A stretch of 64,000 nucleotides of DNA from Hyperoplus lanceolatus (lineage: Eukaryota; Chordata; Actinopteri; Uranoscopiformes; Ammodytidae). Below, one piece after another: positions 30,827 to 46,730 of the stretch. The stretch covers positions 6,378,501 to 6,442,500 of the forward strand of contig CM049404.1 in assembly GCA_026929865.2 (NCBI GenBank), in the 5' to 3' direction. How positions within the stretch are numbered: position 1 is the stretch's first letter; every line of letters begins with the position of its first letter. Both the position numbers and the translations under genes were made by a program. A model generated the notes under the pieces. It ran no database searches, had not been told where the DNA came from, and worked only from the letters and a program-made list of their open reading frames with translations.

Positions 30827-31345
30827 TAAATCAAGTATGTTGTTGATTTATATTAGATCCTTAGATAGTATATAAAAGATCCCTAGAAACATGTAAAATG
30901 CTGCCACCAAGTGACACCTAGTTGCAAACACATTGCCATCTCACCCCTCATTCAAAGGACTGCTGTCCTGTTTGAATACTTGTATGAAAGGAATAGCCTG
31001 TTTGGAGAAATGCAGTGGCCCATGTAGATGAACATCTCAGCACATTTTACAGAAGCCTTGTCAAGTTAAGCAGTGGTATTCTGGCTCTGGTCTAATGTGC
31101 TGAACTCAGAGAGAAGAAACTGGATAGTAGACTGTGCATGTGAGCCAGGATTCTTAACGTTCTGCACACACTAACATCTCACCTTGTGAAACAGAGTATG
31201 GCCCAAATGGAACCCGAGCGCTTACATCACCGCGAGGGACTTCTGCTTTTCTTTTAGTTCCCAGTGCTATGACCATGTTTCTGTAATCACAAAACATGGT
31301 TACAATTCAAAGTCATAATCTAAGGTTGACTTGGATACATGTATA

Positions 31346-31690
31346 AGTGCATCTAAAAAAAAAATTAATATCATGGTAAAGTCCATTAAAAAGTAAACTT
31401 TCTATTCTAGATCCATTAGACAAAGTGACATATGTCAGTTCTTTCTTTTATTTTAACTTTGATTATATAATAAAGGAAAAACCCATGCACCATCTCAAAA
31501 TATTAGAATATCACATAAAACCAATCGAAATAAGGCTTTACAATACAAAAATGTCAACCTTCTGAAAAGTATGTTTATTTTAGATTTATTTCATTTTATT
31601 TGTAATGAATCTAGAACATGTGAAAGTTCTTATTTTTCAATTATTTTGCAGATTTTGTTTGACTTTTCATTGATATTCAAATTGTTTAAT
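31346..31690. mobile_element. Deleted Tc1-like element remnant
   Basis: The left edge reads TA then AGTGCATCT. Inside are CTCAAAATATTAGAATATCA and the inverted pair CTAGATCCATTAGAC / AATGAATCTAGAAC with GTGAAAGTTC, all typical of one fish Tc1 terminal repeat. Only terminal-repeat material remains, with no transposase, and the right end is eroded. Confidence 0.55.
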
Positions 31691-31923
31691 ATATATCTGT
31701 ATATGTGAGGGATCAAGAGATTATATTTATTTATAGACACAAAAAAATACACATGTATAACAATTGTGTCCCAATATTTTTAGCGCTGGTGCTGCTGCTG
31801 ACAGGGACATGGGGTCTGTGTGCATTTGTCCCTCTTTCACAATCTAGAGGAGAGAGCCAGCAAAGCAGAGACAATTGAAGTGACAGGTCCTGCTGCCCTG
31901 CCTCCATATAAAGTCTCCACTGT

Positions 31924-32042
31924 CACACACACATACACAAAAACACACACACACACACACATATATGCATACACACGCACTAACACAGACACACTCACAC
32001 GCACTAACACAAGAAACACAGACGCACACACAAACAGACACA
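31924..32042. repeat. Imperfect (CA)n-rich tract
   Basis: An interrupted CA-rich region of about 120 bp with ACGCACTAACACA-type variants repeated. Thr-His frames across it are artefacts. Confidence 0.85.
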
Positions 32043-32741
32043 TACGTCTACATCTTCGACAGCCCCACTGAACATTTGGCTCTTGCCATATCATTCCTTT
32101 CTCTTTGAGTGTCGGCTTATATAGTCCCTCTATATAGTTCACACCTACTTTGCATATCGCATGCCATACTCTAGAGCTATGTTTGTACTCAGCACCTGAC
32201 CAATGAAATTGTCATTACATGTCAGGTGACAATGACAGGTTAGAGATGCAATGTGAGAGTAAGGGTTAAGGTCAAATTGCAGCAAAAGCAGGCAGCTGCA
32301 AACGAGTTACATTAACATTTGAAAGAGTTGAATCAGCATCGGCCTATTAAAATAATACCACCAATTTCTTATATTTTTTCAAATGTAAAATCAATCATAA
32401 AAACAGATGAAACAAATGCAAAAGAAAATGACAATACTGCATTTGCCTGGCATATTGTTGCACAGTGAAGGACCAGTTACAGCAAACAAGAGCTGTGCAT
32501 GCAATACACACACTAATTTAAATACAGTAATATGCAAAGCACACTGCAATTTCTTCTATGTGTGTTGATGGTATATAGGGATGAATCAGGTCTGTATAGG
32601 TCCTGAGGGTGACTTCAGACTGGCAGCTCTGTTAACACACACAAACACACACAGAGAAGATCTGAGTGACAGATTCACAGAGACGAACACAGCCAGCACT
32701 GTCTCCACCTCTAACCTCGGCTTAATGTCACAGCGTATATA

Positions 32742-32757
32742 GTGTGTGTGTGCGTGC

Positions 32758-32797
<40 letters not shown>

Positions 32798-32834
32798 AGA
32801 GGGGTCAGCGGGTTGCTGATAGTGTGTGTGTGTG
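32742..32834. repeat. (TG)n with TGCG units
   Basis: TG array beginning with GTGCGTGCGTGCGTG and continuing as plain TG, then a shorter TG run ending in GGGGGG. Confidence 0.85.
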
Positions 32835-34839
32835 TGGGGGGAATTACTGTGTATTTATTTGCTAGCCTATAGAGATCCATTTTTTTTAAAAGGAAGAAGA
32901 ACATGACGCAAGTGGAATAGAAAGAGGGTTTGACTTATAGATAAAGGGGAAGTGTGTGTGTGGTCTTACTGGAAGGAGGACCCACCTATTTCCCACAAAT
33001 GAGTTCTGTTTTTTTTAAACTTTTTTTCATTATACTTCATGTTCACATAAGGGCAAGCAGTTCACTTTCTATGTAACAACATAAGGGCAGGTCTTTGCGG
33101 TAAGGTCACTGCCTCTGCGCTTGTATCACTGTTTGTGTCAATCATAGTCAATTTAAGCTGTACAGGACCTACACAAACACCACTGGTGTAAAAAGACCCA
33201 TACAACATGGCACTGGGCCTCTATACTGTATATTATACATCCACTATGTTTTATTCAATACTTTCTTGCCATATCCTAAATAATATCTGAACAGTGTATT
33301 TTGATCATTGTATTGTTGCAAATGTGCCTGTATGCACATTACATTTACTTATTGTTTGGATTGTTTGGTTCATAATATATGTAATACTAAAAGTGTGGCT
33401 ATTTTTCACATGAGATGATTCATAACACACTGGATCACAGTAGTGCCCTATTCCGTCATCTAAGGGTCTCCAGTATAATAAAAGTAGGCCTATTATACAT
33501 GGAATTTATAATTAACATTGTAGAATGTAAAAGTAAAGTCCCAGAATTTATGTATTATACTTGAAAAAAGACTTTAAAAGTTTATTGGACAATTTTGTAA
33601 AATACATTGAAACCAGCAGGGGGCGCTCTGATATCAGTGAAGAGAACACTGCTATCCCTTCTGGCCTTCATTGACTCTAAATAGTGTTCATCATAATCTC
33701 ATTTTCACATTAAACATACTAGTATGAATATTTTGTATACCTTTGTCATTGCACTAGTCGTGTATCTCTAGTTTGCAGTTCATTTTTTTAGGATTCTTAA
33801 ATATTCTTGCAAACCAAAAATGAGAAAATGCAGTGCTGGCGTGGCCCTAAAGGTGATCAATAATTATCATGATATGCTACTGTTATGAATGTGCATCCAC
33901 TTAGTATGTCAATGAATGATATTATATGGAGACCAATCATTTAAATAAACTGTGAGAAGCTTTTTTTCAGAGTGACAGCAGTGTGAAAGTAGAATAGAAA
34001 GCAGACGTCCTTATCATGGTGACTGCTGTTTGTCAAAGCCTGCTCTTGTGGCTCCTGCCTTCCTTCCTCTTTTTGACCAAAGTCTTTGGTTTTCGAAGAA
34101 TTCATTCTGATCTGTTTCTCTGCCGCCACTGAAGCTTCTCACACACATCTCTGTCAAATTTCAAATAATAGTTTTTGTCTGTTTTTATTCACCATATGCT
34201 GTCCATACAATCTTTGTTTTCGTGTCAAGTTGCATTGTACATGTGGATGTGTTGTCTTCGGGCCATGTTGAATGACCAAGCCCAAACTAAGTGCATCTGT
34301 ACTAGGTGCTAAAAGTCTACAAGATCGCATGTATTTGACTTTGCATTTTAATGTGTGTTCTTCCATTCAAATTGGGCGAAAAAAGTATGTATTTCTCAAA
34401 GCCAATCCTATGTAGTATTGTAATGATGCCCATGTTAACAAGTCAGCTCCAGGAAATATGTAAGATATAATGCTGTTATTAACAATATTAATAAATGCTG
34501 AAGGTTCAATTATTCATGATACTTCCTCATTGATAGAGTATGTAAAGGCTTCAAAGTGTAGGAGTGTGTGTCTTATTTGCCTATTTATAGAGTATTTTAA
34601 GTTATTTGATGTGAGACACATAGATCTTGCCCTTAGCAACAGGGGAAAAAATGCCAAAAATGGTTGAATTGGGCTGTTCCCCTTGGATGGCAGGCTGCAG
34701 CATGTTTCCTTGGTAACAGATGAGTTTTGGCTAGCAGCCAGACCCTGCAGTACCACCGCATAGCAGCCAACCTAAAAATATACATACACCCATTTCCCCT
34801 CACTTATTCACTCAGTCAGTACTCACTCAGTCACTCTCA
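32835..34839. other. Intergenic stretch with one CTCF motif
   Basis: No gene or mobile-element ends recognised. Apart from the CTCF-type site listed separately, only AT-rich sequence was seen. Confidence 0.4.
33613..33627 (+). promoter_or_regulatory. Consensus CTCF binding motif
   Basis: CCAGCAGGGGGCGCT matches the vertebrate CTCF core at every position and stands in otherwise AT-rich DNA. CTCF binds such sites to anchor chromatin loops. The nearest other candidate (22415-22430) points the opposite way. Confidence 0.65.
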
Positions 34840-34845
34840 CACACA

Positions 34846-34888
<43 letters not shown>

Positions 34889-34966
34889 TCACTCACTCAC
34901 TCACTCATTGCATTTCGTGCATACAGACTCACCTGACTGCAGAGACAGACACTTGATCTTGCATAA

Positions 34967-35002
<36 letters not shown>

Positions 35003-35115
35003 TCACTCACTCACTCACTCATTGCATTTCGTGCATACAGACTCACCTGACTGCAGAGACAGACACTTGATCTTGCATAAATTCACACACACACAACACA
35101 CACACACACACTCAC
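34840..35115. repeat. Duplicated 114-bp unit within CA-rich DNA
   Basis: The block starting CAGACACTCACTCACTC at 34882 is repeated at 34996 (period 114). Each unit holds CATTGCATTTCGTGCATACAG and CTTGATCTTGCATAAATTC, followed by a CA run. The two units are almost identical, so the duplication is recent. Confidence 0.9.
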
Positions 35116-36423
<1,308 letters not shown>

Positions 36424-36666
36424 CTGCACTTGTCTGAGGCCACATGTGCATCTGAGGCCTTTCACAGAAGCACCAAGAAAATGATTCACTAAGTCCTTCT
36501 GTCATTTTTAGAAAAGATGAAAAAGTCTGAAAAAAACATCTTCAACTCATTCGTCTTAGCTGGAGAAACTAATGTTTATCTTAGCGTGTGAACTAATTAT
36601 GAGAATATACAGTATTGTTACATTTCTGCCTTGTGGCCCCGATCACATGGGCATATAACTGTGATA

Positions 36667-37265
36667 TAGCCTGGTCCAACCAGACCACCGTACTTCATTT
36701 CATTTGTACAGATGGTCTGGAAGTGCTGTAATTGGCAAACGTTAACTCACTTGGAGGCGGGTGTCTGTCGAAGTTTAAAACTATTGGATCTGCCCAGTGC
36801 CACTCTGGATTAGCCAACCAATCGCATCACGTTTGGTCATCACGTGTGTCATGAGCCGGCTTTTGATGGTGCCTTCCAGTTGGACAGGGAACTCGGAAAT
36901 TTCCGACTTCACTACATATTGTAGTCTATGAATCTACCGGTACCTGGCAACAGTAACTTGTTAGAGCCTAACGTTTAGTTATTTGGAAGAGAAAGGTTTT
37001 AGGCGTCCATACTTTTGCGAGCAGATGCACTGGAACACAGACAGGTCGGAACTCGGAACTACTAAGTCGGAAATCTCCTTCTTCCGAGTATAAAGCAACG
37101 CAGCATTCAACTGAAACTGGAGCGTTCTCAGCCACTCGCTCTGTTCGCTGATTGGCCGATCGTAGATTCTCCGGAGAATCTGGGAAATGCGCTGTACACC
37201 CAGACTGACTACTGAAGGGAAAATGAAATTTGGCCGGAAGTAGGCGGGCGGCCGGAGCCAGGCTA
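36667..37265. mobile_element. TIR element with 9-bp target duplication, long copy with insertion
   Basis: Ends TAGCCTGG and CCAGGCTA, flanked by ACTGTGATA on both sides (36658-36666 and 37266-37274). Compared with the reverse complement of 12168-12509 it has about 260 extra bases after GAGCCGGCTT (roughly 36863-37110). These contain GGAACTCGGAAATTTCCGAC and TTCCGAGTATAAAGC, probably another inserted element. The flanks of the insertion align well with the short copy. Confidence 0.85.
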
Positions 37266-37274
37266 ACTGTGATA

Positions 37275-37994
37275 TGGTGTGGCCAAGCAAATTACTACCA
37301 GTGGAATTGCTGCTGCTGAATGGCCATTAAAGTCTTACCATCGACAAAGCTATCGTAGCTAATTAGCTATGTTGCACCATTAACATTTATCTAACCTCCT
37401 TTGTGAAATTATTAATTTCTCTGCAACAGTGGAATACTTTACAGACGCTTATAAGACAGGATTTGACCAGTGCAAGGTCTATTACAGTATCTGATACGCA
37501 TATCTATCTATCTTAACTTCACATTTCGTCATGCATTATCTAACTATGGCAGCTTCCCATCCTCGTCCAAAAGATTAAAGCTGAACAAAAATCATTCGAT
37601 TCGGCTTTTGATCTGTGTGGCCCTTACATTTGGGATGCCCCCTCCCACAGAGAGAGACAACGGTCTGTGCTCTATACAAGACACCCTTCAACCCACATGG
37701 CCCTCATCATCACGTGCCTTCACACTCACTTTGACCCTCGTTTCACCATGCCCTTGCACTTCTCTTTGGGAGACCCCACGTCCACAGTAATGGGATGTGA
37801 CGGGTGTTTGAGGGCAGGACTGTGAGAACAGGTTCAGTGTCATTCATAGACATAATGCATTCCCTATCAAACAGCCCTTTCAAGGCCTGTCCCGAAGTGA
37901 GAACCGTCCAAAAACGTGGTTACTTTCCAAAAATGTCCTCACTCTTAAGGTGCAAAAACTCATATTGGTTCTCAAAAAAATAGATGTACAAGTA
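37275..37994. other. Unassigned sequence
   Basis: A 106-codon plus-strand frame (37470-37790) has no recognisable motif. No gene, RNA or mobile-element end was found. Confidence 0.35.
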
Positions 37995-38224
<230 letters not shown>

Positions 38225-39031
38225 GTGTGTGCCAACCTTGTCCTGTCTAACCCATAATCTCTCCTCTTCTCTCCCTCCTCCGCTCATTCATTCATCTCTC
38301 TCCTTGTCTTTTGTGAAGCCTTTGTGTCATGGCTGTGCCGTGGAATGCTGCTGGCAACTCCAACCCCCCCCCCACTACCCTCCTCTCCCCCTCATTCCCA
38401 TGCTGTCTCATTGTGGGTGGGATGAAAGGAGTGGGGGTCACAGGCCAGGAAATGAACTAGGATGCTTTCACAAGAGTTCACTTGCAAAAAAGACTCTGTA
38501 CACACGTCTTGCTCTTCCTCTATGGACACATTTAACATTAGGCAACACATCATGCTCATTCAAAGTAGCTACAAGGAACATAAGGATATTTACTACCTGC
38601 AGCCTTTTGTGAATGGAGATACAGCTAAATGAACAAATGCACCCCTGAAGAAAAAAACAGATATAACTATATTCTTAGATAGCAGCTTGTGAGTGTTGTA
38701 AATCTGAATGGGAGGGGGGGGGGGGATTATGAGTGAAAGGTGAATGAATGACTGGGCAGGCTAAACCCACATAACAAATAAACAATACAATAGCAAAGGC
38801 ATGTTGCTAAATCAATTACACTATTCTCAACATAGTAATTAACTAATACTATAGCATGTTGGCTTAATCAATGTCACATTAAAAAAATAACCAAGAGCCT
38901 ACATAAGCGTTACATACTAGTGCTAATGGCTTGTGCAAAATCAAAACATAAAAAAACAACATTGCTGTAACATCATTGCATAACACATTACTTTGAACTA
39001 GCATCTGTAACTGCAAACAGACACAAACCTA
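38225..39031. other. Unassigned sequence
   Basis: Short C-run (near 38366) and G-run (near 38715). Nothing else recognised. Confidence 0.4.
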
Positions 39032-39060
39032 AAGTGTGTGTGTGTGTTTCTGTGTGTGTG

Positions 39061-39098
<38 letters not shown>

Positions 39099-39187
39099 TG
39101 TTTCTTCCAGATCAATGGCTTTCAGCTTCATTTGGTGGTCACATTCCTTTTTGGTTTCATGTGGGAAGAAGAAGGGGCGGGGTTACT

Positions 39188-39262
<75 letters not shown>
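39032..39262. repeat. (TG)n and (CA)n pair in opposite phase
   Basis: A TG array (39032-39098) and a CA array (39189-39262) flank about 90 bases of unique sequence, so the two arrays are inverted relative to each other and could pair as a hairpin with a 90-base loop. Confidence 0.9.
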
Positions 39263-39264
<2 letters not shown>

Positions 39265-39995
39265 TAGGAGAGAGTGGACATTGGGTTTGTGGCTCCAACG
39301 GCCCGGGCTCCAGTGAATAGATCTGTTTGTGGCGGGGGCTGCCATCCTGGGGACTTTTCTCCTCGGGAGTCTTTTGTGTCTGGTCCAAAGGAGAGCAAGT
39401 TAACAGACGCACAAAGACACTGGGGAAAAAGGAGGGAAAGTGAGAGTGGACAATTTTCTTTTTCTCCCCCACCCCTATATCTCAATGCTTATTTCTTTAA
39501 ATTTTTCTCACTTCAAAGGCTCACCTCCTGTACTTGAATGCCCCTCATAATTCATCTTCAGGCAAAAAAGATTTTTCAGGACAACAGCGTGTTCTTTTTT
39601 AACACGGTGTAGGTGACCATTAGGAGCTAAAGAGATGCAGAATGTTATTTAATGCAATGTTCATCACCTTGTTTTTAAATGGGGACTGAGGCGGCTGCCC
39701 AGAGGAGTGGATTTATACTGTAATCTAGTTGTTCTTAGGGATAGGGATCATTTGTATACAGTATAAATCATCCAATCAGCTCCTCTCTTCCTCCCTTCCT
39801 GCTATCGAGTTACATAGATAATAAATAACTGGTTTACCTTATAGGAAGAACAAAAACAACAGAGACAATGCTCCATTTAGCTTTCCAAGAAAGCAGGCCA
39901 TCTTGGAATAGAAACAACAAGAGGTTTTGTGTTTGCAGCATCCTCTAGCTGAGTGCTGAAAGTGTCTCTCGATTGAATTTGCTTCCATTAGTACT
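39263..39995. other. Unassigned sequence
   Basis: No frame with recognisable features or mobile-element end was found before the TTAA element. Confidence 0.4.
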
Positions 39996-40677
39996 TTAAA
40001 GGCTGAGTCAGTGATTCGCTAGAAAGCTTGTTTTCAAAAACACTCGATGCAAAAAAATAAGTGAATATGTCCTCTCCGGTCTCTACTGTGGTTGCGTTCC
40101 GAATCGCATACTCTTTCTTTTTTTGTATTCTACATACTACATCTGACGATAGAAATAATCTAGTTAGGATGCAGTAGGCATACTATTGGGACATACTTTT
40201 CTCTCTTATTTCATCATAACATTGCGCCTTGATCTTGCCTCTTGCTTTTATATCTGTCACATCCCCGTTTGTTTTCATATGGAGGCTTTGTCGATGTTAC
40301 GTCACTTCACGTGCGCACTGGATTGTGGGTCAGAATCGCCTAAATAGGATGAACTTTTCAACACTAACAATCTTGGCCGCATGAAGTAGGACATACGGGT
40401 ACTTCTAACCATCCTAAATCTGGCCACAAGAATCGGGACATCCTAAATCTTTTTTCTACATACTATATTGTAGAAAGTATGCGATTCGGAACGCAACCTG
40501 TGTGTCTGGGGGAAAACAATCTGTTGGTCATACACAGCCTAGGCTCTGTAAACGGGTATGCAAACAAAAAGGAAAAAAAACTGTAGAAAAAAACCTGGGC
40601 CCTTTCGAAAGGCAGCACCGATGTTCACTGATTTTGAGCAAAAGGTATTGTTCCAGAATCACCGACTCCACCTTTAA
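39996..40677. mobile_element. TTAA-flanked MITE interrupted by another MITE
   Basis: Ends TTAAAGGCTGAGTCAGTGATTC and the reverse complement of TTAAAGGTGGAGTCGGTGATTC. TTAA is at 39996-39999 and 40674-40677. Its interior has CAGCCTAGGCTCTGTAAACGG, also seen in relatives at 41268-41385 and 54911-55230. The 409-bp element at 40090-40498 splits it; the uninterrupted relative at 54911 helps confirm the join. Confidence 0.8.
40090..40498. mobile_element. Nested MITE with perfect 23-bp terminal repeats
   Basis: Starts GGTTGCGTTCCGAATCGCAT and ends with its reverse complement; the match extends about 23 bases. TGT flanks both ends (CTGTG if the outer G/C pair is excluded), so the target duplication is 3 or 5 bases. 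A diverged partial copy in opposite orientation lies at about 62230-62440. The superfamily is not assigned. Confidence 0.85.
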
Positions 40678-40777
40678 TGCGAGCCAGTTTCTAATCCTCA
40701 CCTACACATTCATATAAACATGCACAATTTTGCCCCAATAGTGAACCTGTGTGTGCACTCACTGGTGAATGAAAGTG

Positions 40778-40804
40778 CACACACACACACACACACACAC
40801 ACTA

Positions 40805-40856
<52 letters not shown>
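40778..40856. repeat. (CA)n microsatellite
   Basis: CA array with one CTAGA interruption. Confidence 0.9.
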
Positions 40857-40857
<1 letters not shown>

Positions 40858-41267
40858 ACTCACACCAGGACGTTGGCCCTTTGGGTGTTTTAACAACCAT
40901 TAAGTGTTGCACTTGTTGCTAATGAGTGGTTGTGAGATGGGAGGCATTTCCTCTCTGGTTCCACCTTGGCCCATTAGAGCTCCTCATCAATCATTGGATC
41001 CCAGGCTCAAACCCTCTTCTGTGAGCTGAGGGCTGGCATTAGATCTAAAGCACCTCTCTCTTCCTGGAGCTGTAAGGATTAAAGGCCCATTTTGTTCACA
41101 GCCCTTTATAATGTAGAATGCCAATAGTCTAGTGTTATTCTGTATATATTTTATGGACTTTTGAAGTGCTGATTCAGTTATATTATATTTGTATTCATAT
41201 TCAAGCACTAAATACTGTTTTTATAACTCTTGGTCCCATATCTGTTATCTCTAAAACAAGCCAAATG
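40857..41267. other. Unassigned, low-repeat stretch
   Basis: No repeats or convincing frames at about 40870-41110. It could be conserved non-coding sequence; alignment would decide. Confidence 0.3.
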
Positions 41268-41386
41268 CAAAGTGTACACAGCCTAGGCTCTGTAAACTGC
41301 TATGTATACAAAGGGAATGTATACAAAGGGGACACATCGTAGTATATAAATATGCCCATTTACAGAGCTTATAGTCTGTGTTATTA
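41268..41386. mobile_element. Fragment related to the 40-kb TTAA MITE
   Basis: Shares ACACAGCCTAGGCTCTGTAAA with the elements at 39996 and 54911, and ends with the inverted counterpart TTTACAGAGCTTATAGTCTG. These form the arms of an imperfect palindrome. Confidence 0.5.
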
Positions 41387-42640
41387 CAGTTTTTTTTTCG
41401 ATTGCTAACCCACAGTGGGCACAACTGTAGCTCTAACTATAGTCTGCACTACCAAAAGTCACTGGAGCTGAACAGTTCACTTTACCTGCAAAACAGGTTC
41501 AGTGCAGCAAACACTATGAACCAGCCTCATTGAGATAACACACACTGTCAGTCAGAACCTGCTCAGAGTACAAACACTATGAACCAGCCTCATTGAGATA
41601 ACACACACTGTCAGTCAGAACCTGCTCAGAGTACAAACACTATGAACCAGCCTCATTGAGATAACACACACTGTCACTCAGAACACACTCGGAGTAGAAA
41701 CACTAGCATCAAACCCCAATACTCAAATTACACACTTTACATTTTTACAGTTTTGAATCATTTGAGTGACTTCACACAAATAAAGTAATATTTTCTTTGA
41801 GGAAAGAGTGAAATGAGTTCACATGAAATTGTTTATTTTATAATATACCAGTTATGTTTAGGTAAACAAAAATAAATGAAGATCATGAAGTTTGCTTCAA
41901 TAGATACATATTTTTATTTTATATTTTATTGATTACATTTCCAAATGTGTTTTATCTGTGTAAATATTATATAATTGTAATACAGAAATCAATTCCTGTA
42001 ATGTTGTCATATACTGTAAGGGTGCAACTCTTACATTTTTGTTTGTTGAAAATTCGTATTACAGATGCAACTTTAGATCTTTGCAGATTGCGTTGCACCC
42101 TCAACCCTGCCTCTCTCAATGAGAGACCATGATTCACAACAGGGTCTATCAGTGTAGCCTTTACTGTACTTCATCAGAAAGTACAGCTCAATGTCTTCTA
42201 GGTCTTCCTCCACACATCCAGTCTCACTGCTTCTCTTCTCCCTCCAACAACCTGGCTTCCTATTTTTGAGCTTTCCTTATACTGTATATACAGTATGTTC
42301 ACTAACAAGTCTAAAACAAGATACCTTCTTAGTGTTTCAGTTGAAATTGCAATCTGCAGTGTTTAAAATGCACTAGGCTGATATCCATTCTGTTTTGAAT
42401 GTGTGGTCTACAGTTGTGACAGCAGTGGGTTAGCATTTGAAAAAAAAGTGCTAGAAATCCACAGTGTTGTGCAGGCTGTGGTTAAGCCATGAGTGTGTAA
42501 AGTTTTGAAAATTGTGTTTAAGCAATGAAAAACGAGCTAGAGTTTGGTCCACATGAACCGCTGCTGTGCATAGTGTAGTTAGAGTTTTGCACTTGTCGTT
42601 CCAGTTGTGTCCACTGTGGTTTAGCAATCAAAAAAAACTG
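41387..42640. mobile_element. Pogo/Tigger-like non-autonomous element, expanded copy
   Basis: Long terminal inverted repeats start CAGTTTTTTTTTCGATTGCT and continue through ACCCACAGTGGGCACAACTG, matched at the right end. TA lies on both sides (41385-41386 and 42641-42642). CAG ends and a TA target fit the pogo branch of Tc1/mariner. The 1254-bp body has no transposase. Unlike the copy at 46731-47874 it holds three tandem 63-bp units. Confidence 0.8.
41508..41696. repeat. Three tandem 63-bp units inside the pogo-like element
   Basis: Units begin CAAACACTATGAACCAGCC at 41508, 41571 and 41634. The first two are identical, and the third diverges at its end. The sister element has only one unit. 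Confidence 0.92.
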
Positions 42641-45144
<2,504 letters not shown>

Positions 45145-46609
45145 TGTCACTACTTCAGCCACAGTTTAGTTTTTTCACTTGTCTGTTCCCATTCTAAGGG
45201 TCTATTCACACATGCCGTGTTTAGTTCGGTTGAAACGAACTCAGATGCACTTCTGCCTTCGGTGCGCATCTTTCAGGCAGGTGTGAATTCAGCAATCACA
45301 CTCGGGGGCGGACCAAACAAACGCTCCGAGACCCAGCTGAAGAGGTAGTCTCGGTGCGTTTCCAAACGCACTCTGCTGCAGTTCGTTTGTGGGGTGAATT
45401 TGTCCGGACTCGATCCAACCCAAATGCAGGAGGCACTGTGCCTTTTCTTTCTTAATAAATAGCCGTCAGCTTCACATTATGGGAAAGTGTTGTTGTCGCC
45501 ATTATTAGGACGATACGTTGTGGTTTGACCGGGAGCCCAGAACAATATATTACATTTGATCGAGAGGACACGTAAAAATGCTGAATGTGTTCAGCGATCA
45601 GATGAAGGAGAGGGGAGCGTCTCCCGCACAGTGCCAACAGGTTCACGCTGCGCGTGAAGTGTGTTTTTATTTTGCTTTCCATGTACGGGACCGTCAATAC
45701 TATCCCTGTGTCAGTTTGGAGCTGAACTGCGCCGACCCAGCTGATACACAGCTTAATCAGCTGAGTGTCAGCTTGAGCCTATTCTTCTCGCGTGACGTGC
45801 GTCCAGCACCAAAAATACAGTAAAAATTATGTTTCACATTGTAGGCTACAAGCCACATAACGTGGCATTGACATAGGGCTACATATTATAACCATATGAA
45901 ACAACAATAATTTGATGTTTTTCCTCTTTATTTATAGGCTAGATGTAGGCCATTTTATTATTTTTAACCCCATATTATATCAATGATATATATTTCGCAG
46001 TTTTAACTTCGTGCTTCCTGTTTCTCTCCACCCCAGAATGTCTGTCCAATGAATGAATAACCTCAGATCACGTATGGTTTTGCTTCGTAATGCTGGTTCA
46101 CTTGCAAAAGGGGCAATATGAAAGTGGACCACACCAAACAAAAAAAAACAAAACTCTATTTGGTCTGGACCAAAGCAAGTGAACTAGCAGACTTTCCCAG
46201 TGTGAATACACCCTAACTCTCTTGTCATTTCAGACCCGGCCACTCCCCCCTGCTCTGCACTCCCTGTTGATTACTTTCACCTGGCCTAACCATACTCACC
46301 TGCTCCCCATCAGCTATTAGCCCCACAGTATATATACCAGTTCATTCCCTCAGTTCTCTGCCAGATTGTCTATCGTGTTACGTAGCTCTCCAGCCTATTC
46401 TGTATTCTTGCCTGTTTTCCTGCCTACTTGCGTTTTGACCCACCCTTCTGACCTTGGACTACCCTTTTGCCTGCCCCTACTGGATTTGTTTGCCTTGATA
46501 CCAACTACCTGGTTTGAACTGCTCTTCATTAAACCTTTGTTGCTGAACCTGAACTGTGTGTCTGTCGTGCTATTGGGTCCTTGCCTGCCATTTTGTGTCA
46601 ACCCTGACA
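45145..46609 (+). mobile_element. Solo LTR split by a Harbinger-like element
   Basis: The unit starts TGTCAC, ends CCCTGACA and has the 5-base duplication GCATC on both sides (45140-45144 and 46610-46614). Removing 45198-46213 and one TAA leaves about 446 bp, which aligns with the solo LTR at 17911-18360 over its whole length, including the sequence on both sides of the insertion. Confidence 0.87.
45198..46213. mobile_element. PIF/Harbinger-type element nested in the LTR
   Basis: Left end GGGTCTATTCACAC, right end GTGTGAATACACCC, with TAA duplicated on both sides (45195-45197 and 46214-46216). The 1016-bp body has no transposase domain. Its interior includes GGTCTGGACCAAAGC near the right end. 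Confidence 0.85.
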
Positions 46610-46730
46610 GCATCAATTCATCTTTTTAAATTGACCCTGATCTAAAAGTGACCCAAGGATAGCCACGATGTTAGGTATGTTAGGTTAGCTGAGCAGACCC
46701 AAAAAGAGAACCCTCAACAACAAGCACTTA

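Noticed and set aside
41508-41696. CRISPR-like regular repeats
   Set aside because: The units are directly abutting 63-bp tandem copies inside a transposon with no spacers.
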